Assembly: GCA_011526105.1 (NCBI GenBank)
Contig: WYAZ01000066.1
Location: forward strand, 1-64,000
Origin: Deltaproteobacteria bacterium
GTDB lineage: Bacteria; Myxococcota; Kuafuiibacteriia; Kuafuiibacteriales; Kuafuiibacteriaceae
Direction: 5' to 3'
Length of the DNA stretch: 64,000 nucleotides
Under the pieces are notes generated by a model. It did not search any database, was not told the origin of the DNA, and saw nothing but the letters and a program-made list of their open reading frames with translations. Shown here piece after piece: positions 9,961 to 17,110 of this stretch (position 1 is its first letter; each line of letters starts with the position of its first letter). A program made the translations under genes and the position numbers.

Positions 9961-10152
9961 TGCGTTGAGTATGGGGCTGGCGCCCTCGGGCGCGTGACCG
10001 AGGTCGACAATGACCTCGGGCTCTTCGAATACGCCTACGTGGGCCAGACCGGTCGCGTGTCCGGGGTGGACTACCCGAATGGGATGACCGCGGTCTACGA
10101 TGACTGGACCCGAGCGAGACCGATTACATCCTCTTTTGTCTATTTGAGATGA
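9961..10152 (+). pseudogene. Orphan RHS/YD-repeat remnant
   Basis: Plus-strand codons 9988-10107 translate to a YD-repeat segment containing RVTEV, FEYAYVGQTGRVSGVDYPNG and a final DDW. It matches 36 of 40 residues of the intact RHS protein encoded at 2057-2176 on the opposite strand, with an identical run at 10024-10052. By hand alignment 17 of 120 bases differ and most changed codons are synonymous, so the fragment probably came from a diverged functional paralogue, not from a fresh copy. The frame continues into unrelated sequence and stops at 10150-10152. There is no start, RBS or RHS core, so this is debris. Confidence 0.8.
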
Positions 10153-10155
10153 GCT

Positions 10156-11043
10156 CTAGGCCCGCGCGAGCTGCAGCGCCGCGTCTCCAACCCCCAGCCG
10201 GCTCTTCGCCTCGTCCACGAGCTTCGTGATCACATCCTCACTCACCTGACTGCGGCGCAGGTTGTCTGCGACGGAGCTCACCGACTCCGCGCTGATGCGG
10301 CCGAGCTCAAAGAGAATGAACGCGGTCTGCAGAAACGATCGTGTCGCCACCACGCGTCGGCCCCCAGGCAGGCTGGCGGGGTCCCGGCCCCGCGACAGGT
10401 GGATGAAGATGCGCTCCACCGGGTTTGGGCCGCGCGGCAGTTCGTCCGCAAGCGCGACGATGCGCTCGATGTGGTCCTGGCCCACGTTGAACGATCCGAG
10501 GCGGGTGGCGAGGCCGGCGCCGCGGAGGTCGGCGCAGATCTCGCCGAACAGCGAGAAGACCAGCGCGTCTTCTTCCACGTCGTCGCCGAACATGAGCCAG
10601 GTGGCGCGAGATGGCAGCTCGGTTCGATAGAGCAAGAGGGCGGTGAGCTTGTAGCCGAGCTGCCGCTTGACCTCGCTGATGCGCCCGGCTCGTGCGAGCC
10701 CCCATTGGTCCTTGAAGGTGATGCCGTCGAACTCGACGCCGTCCAAGGTCATCTTGCGCTGGACCACCGAGCGAAGCTGAGGCGGGCTGCCGCTGACGAA
10801 GTACAGCGGAACGAGCGCGCTCCTGGGGCCAGGCCCACGACGCAGGGCGCGAAGGAGCGGCACCGCCCCGGGTACCGCGCGCTTGTCGACCGCGAGCTCG
10901 AACGGAATGGCGAGCAGCCCGCGCCAGCTCGAGAACTGCGTGTCCAGATAGGTCTTGTCGATGTCGAAGAGCACGACGTCGCCGTCGTAGTCGTCGGGCA
11001 GACGCCGCTCGTTGCTGCGGTCGATAAACGGGACGGTCCTCAC
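10156..11043 (-). CDS. APP1-like HAD phosphatase (phosphatidate phosphatase family)
   Basis: A protein of 295 residues starting at the GTG 11043, which overlaps the TGA of the upstream gene (GTGA); the frame is open further upstream. It has the HAD core: DIDKT with nucleophile and acid aspartates 27 and 29, SGSP as motif II near 94, a conserved lysine region (SEVKRQ), and GDDVEED as motif IV. The PFELAV..PGAVPLLRAL and FVSGSPPQL segments resemble the catalytic domain of APP1-type phosphatidate phosphatases (DUF2183). It has no signal peptide or membrane helix and should be cytosolic. It is the last gene of a cassette with a PlsB-like acyltransferase and a GpsA-like protein, which supports phosphatidate or lysophosphatidate as substrate; that is inference. 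Another phosphomonoester substrate is possible. Confidence 0.65.
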   Translation of the reverse strand: MRTVPFIDRSNERRLPDDYDGDVVLFDIDKTYLDTQFSSWRGLLAIPFELAVDKRAVPGAVPLLRALRRGPGPRSALVPLYFVSGSPPQLRSVVQRKMTLDGVEFDGITFKDQWGLARAGRISEVKRQLGYKLTALLLYRTELPSRATWLMFGDDVEEDALVFSLFGEICADLRGAGLATRLGSFNVGQDHIERIVALADELPRGPNPVERIFIHLSRGRDPASLPGGRRVVATRSFLQTAFILFELGRISAESVSSVADNLRRSQVSEDVITKLVDEAKSRLGVGDAALQLARA

Positions 11044-12035
11044 CGCCGAGCCTCGCGGCCTCGCTTCGACGCCGCGAGATCCCGGAGGTCCCGTTTGAGG
11101 ACGGCCTCGAGGCCTTCGCGGGCGGGCCGCTCGCCGAGGATGATCGAATGCACTGCGCTGACGAGTGGCAGAGACAGATCGTGGGTGGTGGCCCACCGAT
11201 GTACCTCGGACGCGGTGACCGGACCCTCGAGCCTTGCGCCCACTTCTTTTTGGGCCTCCTCGAAGGAGACTCCGCGCGCGAGTTGGCTCCCGAGGACGCG
11301 GTGCCGGTCCGTCGAAGATACGCTGCGCGGAATGAGATCACCCACCCCCGCCAGACCGGCGAAGGTCTCGGCTTCGGCGCCTAGGCGAAGGCCCAGGTGC
11401 TCGGCCTCCGAGAGCCCGTGCACCAAGAGTAATCCTCGCGCGGTGTCTCCCAGCTCGAGGGCCTCTGCCATTCCGGTGGCGATGGCGCTCACGTTCGAGA
11501 TCGCGCCCGCCACTTCGACCCCGGTAATGTCGAAGCTGGTGTGCAGCGTGACCGGGCTGCCGCGCACGAGCTCGTGGGTGGTCTCGAAGACCTCGGCGAA
11601 GCGAGAGGCGAGCGCGGTCGCGACCGCGCGACCGGAGCCGAGGTCGCGGCTGTGCAGCGGTCCGCCCAACGCGCCGATCTTGCGAAGGCCGGTGACCGAT
11701 CGAATCGCTTGGTGCGGCAACAGGAAGCCGTCCGCGATGCCGCGGCTCGCGTGAAGCACGACTTGATAGCCCCGGGTGTAAGCGCCGGCGGCCGTGCACA
11801 CCTCGATCAAGGCGTCGGTGGGGATGGCGAGAAAGAGCACGTCGGCGGGGGTGATAGCGGTCTCGAGATCGGGCGCGAACTCGAGCCCAGGGAGCATCTC
11901 AGCCAGCTTCGGATGACTCGCTGGGCTGCGGGTCCAGAGCCGCACATGGTGGCCGGCGCCGAGCAAGAGGTGACCCACCACTTGAGCCATGCGTCCCGCG
12001 CCAATGAGCGCGACCTCGAGCTTCTTTTTGCTCAT
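11040..12035 (-). CDS. gpsA: GpsA-like glycerol-3-phosphate dehydrogenase paralogue, catalytic lysines replaced
   Basis: A protein of 331 residues with the family fold: an N-terminal Rossmann motif GAGRMAQVVG and a C-terminal helical domain with GLSEAEHLG and ETFAGLAGVGDL, all typical of GpsA. The usual length is about 330. The start at 12035 overlaps the acyltransferase stop (ATGA). The two lysines that bind and polarise the substrate in this family are missing: the ..KG(I/V).. lysine is Arg98 (ASRGI), and the lysine of GALKNV is Ser180 (GAISNV), while Asn181 is kept. The SGPSFA substrate loop is also changed, to GGPLHS. Gene order with plsB-like and APP1-like genes ties it to phospholipid synthesis, but its activity may be altered or lost. 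It may be a specialised paralogue; a standard gpsA is expected elsewhere in the genome. Confidence 0.8.
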   Translation of the reverse strand: MSKKKLEVALIGAGRMAQVVGHLLLGAGHHVRLWTRSPASHPKLAEMLPGLEFAPDLETAITPADVLFLAIPTDALIEVCTAAGAYTRGYQVVLHASRGIADGFLLPHQAIRSVTGLRKIGALGGPLHSRDLGSGRAVATALASRFAEVFETTHELVRGSPVTLHTSFDITGVEVAGAISNVSAIATGMAEALELGDTARGLLLVHGLSEAEHLGLRLGAEAETFAGLAGVGDLIPRSVSSTDRHRVLGSQLARGVSFEEAQKEVGARLEGPVTASEVHRWATTHDLSLPLVSAVHSIILGERPAREGLEAVLKRDLRDLAASKRGREARR

Positions 12036-13675
12036 GCGCGTCCTCCGAGGCGACGCCGGTCGTGCGAGAGGGCGGGCGGAAGCTCGGGCTCGGGCCACAG
12101 CCCATAACCTTCGAGACGATTCTGATAGTAGAAGGCCACGCTGCGGTCGGGCACGAGCACCTGGTCGCCTTGGCGGCTCACCGCCGGCTGGGCGTGGAAG
12201 ATGGCGAAGTGGCGCAGGCCATCGGCGACGATGTCTTCGACTTGTCCTCGCTTCATCACCGGATCGAGGCGAACCTTGCCCGCCGCCTCGAGCTTCTGGA
12301 GCTGCTCGTGGAGGATGCGCACTTTGTCGTGAAGCGCCATGAGCTCGAGGGTCTCGTAACGGCCACCGGCGCGGATGAGCCGCAAGAGCTCCGTGCTCGG
12401 GTTCTTCTCTCGCAGCAGCCCAAAGGCGGCGCGGGCGACCACGTTGGTCGCTTGCACCTGGTTGTCGCGCGCGAAGGCCTCGGAGACCCGCTCGCCGACC
12501 TCGCGGGTGTATTCGGCGTCTCGGGCGGCGTCCAAGACCGGCTCGCCGTCCTTGAGGACGTAGTCGCGCGGGTCGACGACACGGCCTAGGGGGTCGAGGC
12601 TGTTGCCGGCTTCATCGACCGGGTTGCCGAAGGGATCCATACCGCGGCCGATGGTGAAGTAGATCTTGGAGTCGAGGCTGAACAGCTTGGAGATGAAGTC
12701 GAAGACGAGCTTGGGTTTGCTGAACTCGTCGTCGGTAATGATGTAGCGGCTCTGACCGACCTCCTTGAGGAAGTCGTCGATGAGGGTCTCGGCTTCGAGC
12801 ACGAGCTGCATCGACAGGGTGGCCGGAACGATGAAGAGCCGAGGGCTAGGCTTCTTTTTCTGCAGGTTCGCGACGTAGGCCTCGATGCCGGTGCCCATGA
12901 GACCCAGCTTCAGGTGCTTCTCGAGGGCGCCGGAGCGCGAGCGGGTGCCGCCCGGGAAGAAGATGTTGTCGTAGCCGAGCTCGAGCGTGACCGCGGCGTA
13001 GGACTTGAGCACCTCTTTGTAGAGGGGGTCGCGCTTCTTTCGGTCGACGGTGTACGCGCCGAGGTTGTGCATGAAGTACCCGAGCATCGGGTTCTCGAAG
13101 AGGTTGAGCCCGGCGCCGTACACAAAAGGCGGCAAGCGCATCCGATAGATCGCGTAGCCCACCACGATGGAGTCGAGGTTCGAGACGTGGGTGGGCACCA
13201 TGATGACGGTGCCGATCTCGTGGAGGCGGCGCAGCTCCTCGATGTGGCCCTGCACGATGACCGCGTCTTCGATGGGCGGAAGGTGCGGCAGCCGGGAGAG
13301 GAGGCGCTTGGGGGAGGCGGCGTTGAGGAGCAGGCCCAGCGCCGGGGGCAGGGCGCGGGTCACGGATTGGTACACGCGGTCGTTGAAGTTTCCGACGACC
13401 TCCTCCGCGTAGTGCCGAACGATGCGCCCTAGGAGATCACGTTGGGTGCGTTCGTTGGACCGATGAAAGGCGTCTTGCACGTTCCGCCAGAAGTCTTGGT
13501 CCATTCCGTGGCTGCGGCCTTTGCTCTCTTCGCGAAGGCGCTTCTTCTCCTGGAAGATGCTCTCGGCGAGCACCTCATCTAGGGGTGGGCCCGCGTTCTC
13601 GGCGCGGAACACGCAAGCCTCCACCACACGGTGCTGGACGTCAGTGAGGGCGCGCTCGCGATCTTCCTGCCTCAT
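12032..13675 (-). CDS. PlsB/PlsC-type glycerophosphate acyltransferase
   Basis: A protein of 547 residues that should transfer acyl groups to glycerol-3-phosphate or lysophosphatidate. It carries the acyltransferase motifs HVSNLD (HX4D, His163-Asp168), FENPMLG (motif II region, about 193-199) and FPGGTRSRSG (motif III, about 240-249; the usual Glu is Gly, giving a PlsB-like R-S-R-x-G ending). Its length and the long N- and C-terminal extensions fit PlsB-like proteins better than the 250-residue PlsC. It lacks strong membrane helices and is probably peripheral. It is the first gene of the cassette with the GpsA-like and APP1-like genes (4-base overlaps) and is divergent from mltF, so the 94-base gap 13676-13769 should hold its promoter. 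Confidence 0.85.
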   Translation of the reverse strand: MRQEDRERALTDVQHRVVEACVFRAENAGPPLDEVLAESIFQEKKRLREESKGRSHGMDQDFWRNVQDAFHRSNERTQRDLLGRIVRHYAEEVVGNFNDRVYQSVTRALPPALGLLLNAASPKRLLSRLPHLPPIEDAVIVQGHIEELRRLHEIGTVIMVPTHVSNLDSIVVGYAIYRMRLPPFVYGAGLNLFENPMLGYFMHNLGAYTVDRKKRDPLYKEVLKSYAAVTLELGYDNIFFPGGTRSRSGALEKHLKLGLMGTGIEAYVANLQKKKPSPRLFIVPATLSMQLVLEAETLIDDFLKEVGQSRYIITDDEFSKPKLVFDFISKLFSLDSKIYFTIGRGMDPFGNPVDEAGNSLDPLGRVVDPRDYVLKDGEPVLDAARDAEYTREVGERVSEAFARDNQVQATNVVARAAFGLLREKNPSTELLRLIRAGGRYETLELMALHDKVRILHEQLQKLEAAGKVRLDPVMKRGQVEDIVADGLRHFAIFHAQPAVSRQGDQVLVPDRSVAFYYQNRLEGYGLWPEPELPPALSHDRRRLGGRA

Positions 13676-13769
13676 CTCGGGTAGGCGCGGACCTTACCCC
13701 GCCTCGACACCCGACGGAAGCCGGATGGGTGACCGTCCGGCCTGCTCGGGCTAACCTCCACGAGCTTTG

Positions 13770-15218
13770 ATGGGGTTCGGGCTTCTCGCGGCCGCGCTGG
13801 CGGTCTCTTGGCTGGGAAGCACGGATGCGCCCGACCCGGAGGAGAGCGACGAAGCCAACCTGGAGGACATCCTTCGCTCCTCTCCGATCCGGCACACCGG
13901 CGACCTGGCGGAGATCAAGGCACGCGGGCTCCTACGGGTACTCACGCGCAACAACTCCTCGCACTACTTCGTCTTCAGAGGAGAGCAGTGGGGCTTTCAG
14001 TACGAGCTGGCGAAGCACCTCGCGGATCAGCTCGGGGTCCGCCTCCAGATGGTGGTGCCCGCCGACCGCGACAGCCTGACCGCCGCGCTGCTCGCAGGGG
14101 AGGGCGACATCATCGCCGCCGGGATGAGCATCACCGCCGGCCGGGAGCGCAAAGTTGTGTTCTCCCCCACCGTGACGCAAGTCCAGCGCTTCGTCGTCAC
14201 CCACGAAGACATCGTGAAGCCGCTCGCGACGCCTTCGGATCTGAGTCGTTTCGTCTTGCACCTGAATTTTCGCTCCACCACCTTCGGTATGGCGGAGGCC
14301 TTTCAGCGTCGGCTCGGGCTCCCGCTGCTGGTGGAGGACGTGCCTCCGGAAGTCGAGATGGAGGAGATGCTCCGCCGCATTGGTGTCGGAGACTACGAGG
14401 CGACGATCGTCGACGAGGATCTGCTCCAGCTCGAGCAGGCAGCGGGCACCCCGGTGGTTGCGCGTCTGCCCATCGGAGGGCCCATCCAAAAAGGCTGGGC
14501 CTTTCGCCCCAGCTCGACCGAGCTCGCGGCACAGACGAGCGCGTTCATCGAGAAGCACCAAAAAGACGGCCTGATTCGGATCATCTACGGAAAGTACTTC
14601 GCGCCGGAGACTCGCCTCGCCCGCCACGCGCGTGACTTCGAGTTTCGGGCCGACGAAGACGGCCGTATCTCGCCTTATGACGAGCTCTTTCGAGCGGCGG
14701 GGGAGGACACCGGCATCGACTGGCGCCTGCTCGCCGCGCTCGCGTACTCTGAGTCTCGCTTCGACCCCACCGTGCGGAGTCGGTTTGGTGCGGTGGGTCT
14801 CATGCAGGTCCTGCCCTCGACCGCGAAGCAGCAGAAGGACGTGAAGCTGCCCAAGAACCTCGAGCGCGCCATGTTGGATCCGGCGTTCAACATCCCGCTC
14901 GGGGCGAAGTATCTGAAGTGGCTCATGGCGCGGTTCGAGCGGGCGGGGGTCTCGAAGAAGCAGCAGATCCGCTTTGCGCTGGCCGCCTACAACGCGGGTG
15001 TCGGGCACGTCCTCGATGCGCGCGAGCTCGCGCACGAGACCGGTCGCGATCCCAACCTCTGGTTTGGGAACGTGGAGCAAGCGATGCTGCTCAAGAAGGA
15101 CCGAAAGTGGCACAAGAAGACCCGCTTCGGGTTCTGTAGGGCGGATCAGGTCATCGCCTACGTGAGCCGGATTCAGACCCGCTACGACGTCTACGTGCGC
15201 CACGTGCCCTTCAACTGA
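13770..15218 (+). CDS. mltF: MltF-like membrane-bound lytic transglycosylase
   Basis: A protein of 482 residues that should cleave peptidoglycan glycan strands in the periplasm. I start at the ATG at 13770; a TTG lies one codon upstream. A short hydrophobic N-terminus acts as signal or anchor. Residues about 40-280 form a periplasmic solute-binding protein family 3 domain (RVLTRNN, GFQYELAKHLADQLG, GxGDIIAAGMSIT). Residues about 300-450 form an SLT domain with AYSESRFDP (catalytic Glu328), GAVGLMQVLPSTA and AAYNAGVGHV. The two-domain order is that of MltF. It is followed 44 bases later by the acyl-CoA ligase gene. Confidence 0.93.
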   Translation: MGFGLLAAALAVSWLGSTDAPDPEESDEANLEDILRSSPIRHTGDLAEIKARGLLRVLTRNNSSHYFVFRGEQWGFQYELAKHLADQLGVRLQMVVPADRDSLTAALLAGEGDIIAAGMSITAGRERKVVFSPTVTQVQRFVVTHEDIVKPLATPSDLSRFVLHLNFRSTTFGMAEAFQRRLGLPLLVEDVPPEVEMEEMLRRIGVGDYEATIVDEDLLQLEQAAGTPVVARLPIGGPIQKGWAFRPSSTELAAQTSAFIEKHQKDGLIRIIYGKYFAPETRLARHARDFEFRADEDGRISPYDELFRAAGEDTGIDWRLLAALAYSESRFDPTVRSRFGAVGLMQVLPSTAKQQKDVKLPKNLERAMLDPAFNIPLGAKYLKWLMARFERAGVSKKQQIRFALAAYNAGVGHVLDARELAHETGRDPNLWFGNVEQAMLLKKDRKWHKKTRFGFCRADQVIAYVSRIQTRYDVYVRHVPFN

Positions 15219-15262
15219 GGTCTGGGCTTCTTCAGGGCCCGGTTTCGTGCGAAGAGCAGCGG

Positions 15263-17104
15263 GTGGTCGAATCAGCTGAAACCGAGGCCGCCGAAGCGCT
15301 CGCGGACCTGCCCGCGCCCGAGCCGCTGACGAACCTGCTCCTCGACCGGGTTCGGCGCTCCGGCGATCGCGTCATCACCTACAGCAAGGTGGGCGACCGG
15401 TGGGTGGGGCACACGTGGAAGGAGGCGATGGTTCGCATCGAAGAGACCGCGCTCGGTCTCCTCGAGCTCGGGGTCAAAGCCGGCGACAAGGTCGCGATCA
15501 TCTCGAACACCCGGCAGGAGTGGGGCATGTGCGACCTCGCGATCCTCTGCATGGGCGGCATCACGGTCGGCCTCTATCCCACGCTCACCGCGGAGCAGAT
15601 CCGCTACTTGCTCGAGCACTCCGAGTCGAAGGTGATCTTCGTCGAGAACGATGGCCTGCGCGAGAAGGTCGAAGTGGCGCTCGCTGGCGCCACGAAGCAG
15701 GTGCCCATCGTGCAGTTCGAGGGGCGTCCGCCTCGGCCCGCGCAGCTCGAGCTCGAGGCGCTCCGGCGAAAGGGCGCGGCGCGGCGCATCGAGCACCCCG
15801 AGGAGCTCGAACGACGCATGCGGCAGAACCAGAGCCGCGACGTCGTCACCTATGTCTACACCTCGGGCACCACCGGGGAGCCGAAGGGCGCCGCCCTTAC
15901 GCACGCGAACTTCCACTACGTCATTCATGCAACTCAGAAGCTCGTGCCCTACGAGGGGCATCGAACGCTCGCCTTCTTGCCGCTCGCGCACAGCCTTCAG
16001 CGCTATGTGAGTTACCTCGCGCTCATCACCGACGTAGAGGCCTACTTTGCGGAGTCCATGGACGCGGTGCGCGCCAACATCCAGGAGGTTCAACCGACCG
16101 CCTTTGCCGTCATCCCCAGGGTGCTCGAGAAGATCCACGGGCGCATCATGGCTTCGGGGGCCCAAAAGACCGGAGCGCAGGCCCAGATCTTTCGCCTCTC
16201 GCTCGATGCTCTGTCGGAGGTGGGCACCTCGAGGCGCGCCGGTCACGTGCCGCGGCTCCGGGCGCGAATTGCGGCCGAGGTGGCGGACCGCCTCGTCGGG
16301 CAGCGCGTTCGTCGTGGGCTCGGTGGGCGGGTGGAGTTTCTGGGCTGCGGCTCGGCCCCGCTCGCGCGGGATGTACACGAGTTCTTCGAGAACATCGGCA
16401 TCCCCATCCTCGAGGGCTGGGGGCTCACGGAGACCAGCGCGCCGGCCACCATCAACACCCTCGAGAGCCGCCGCATCGGCACGGTGGGGAGGCCGCTGCC
16501 GGGCACGAACGTCAAGATCGCACCGGATGGCGAGATCCTCGTCAAAGGGCCAGGGGTCTTCACCGGCTATTATCAGAACCCGGAGGCGACCCGCGAGGCC
16601 TTCGATGACGAGGGCTGGTTCAAGACCGGCGACATCGGCGCCATCAGCCGGAGCGGATTCCTGACCATCACCGATCGCAAGAAGGACCTCATCATCACCT
16701 CTGGGGGCAAGAACATCGCGCCGCAGCCGATTGAGCATCTCTTGAAGCGTGAGCCGCTGATCGGTCAGGCGGTGCTCATCGGCGATCGCCGCCCGTATCT
16801 GGTGGCGCTGCTCGGTATCGACGCCGAGACGCGCCTAGAGGTGGCTCGTGCTCACGGTCTCCCCGAAGACACCGAGATTGAGACGCTGGTGGCACACCCG
16901 ATAGTCCGCGCGCGCATCGAGAAGCACGTGGAGGAGGTGAACGCGAAGCTGCCCCGCTACGAACAGATCAAGAAGTGGGACGTGCTGCCGGACGACATGA
17001 GCATCGACTCCGGAGAGCTCACCCCTACGATGAAGGTGAAGCGTCGCGTGGTCTCGGAGCGCCACCAGGCGCGCATCGAGCAGCTCTACAACCGGCCGGA
17101 GTGA
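15263..17104 (+). CDS. Long-chain acyl-CoA synthetase (AMP-forming)
   Basis: A protein of 613 residues that activates long-chain fatty acids to acyl-CoA through an acyl-adenylate. Motifs: P-loop YTSGTTGEPKG (about 199-209), GWGLTETS, TGD near GWFKTGDIG, and the hinge DRKKDLIITSGGKNIAP. The sequence layout is like the FadD15/long-chain type, with the central QRYVSYLAL membrane-proximal region, and not short-chain ligases. The start is GTG at 15263, after an AAGAG-like element. It converges with recD2, four bases apart. In the context of the acyltransferase cassette at 10-13.7 kb it may feed acyl groups to lipid synthesis, but it is on the other strand and not co-transcribed. Confidence 0.92.
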   Translation: MVESAETEAAEALADLPAPEPLTNLLLDRVRRSGDRVITYSKVGDRWVGHTWKEAMVRIEETALGLLELGVKAGDKVAIISNTRQEWGMCDLAILCMGGITVGLYPTLTAEQIRYLLEHSESKVIFVENDGLREKVEVALAGATKQVPIVQFEGRPPRPAQLELEALRRKGAARRIEHPEELERRMRQNQSRDVVTYVYTSGTTGEPKGAALTHANFHYVIHATQKLVPYEGHRTLAFLPLAHSLQRYVSYLALITDVEAYFAESMDAVRANIQEVQPTAFAVIPRVLEKIHGRIMASGAQKTGAQAQIFRLSLDALSEVGTSRRAGHVPRLRARIAAEVADRLVGQRVRRGLGGRVEFLGCGSAPLARDVHEFFENIGIPILEGWGLTETSAPATINTLESRRIGTVGRPLPGTNVKIAPDGEILVKGPGVFTGYYQNPEATREAFDDEGWFKTGDIGAISRSGFLTITDRKKDLIITSGGKNIAPQPIEHLLKREPLIGQAVLIGDRRPYLVALLGIDAETRLEVARAHGLPEDTEIETLVAHPIVRARIEKHVEEVNAKLPRYEQIKKWDVLPDDMSIDSGELTPTMKVKRRVVSERHQARIEQLYNRPE

Positions 17105-17110
17105 CTGGTT
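17090..17110. terminator. Hairpin between convergent fadD-like and recD2 genes
   Basis: Six-base arms at 17090-17095 and 17105-17110 (one G:U pair) enclose the TGA stop of the acyl-CoA ligase in the loop, and the right arm reaches into the recD2 stop. There is no T tract. The stem is weak, so terminator function is only suggested by position. Confidence 0.35.

Noticed and set aside
9988-10107. RHS fragment as one arm of a mobile element inverted repeat
   Set aside because: The match is limited to a coding segment with mostly synonymous differences and lies in the middle of the RHS gene on the other side; there are no terminal repeats, transposase or target duplication.
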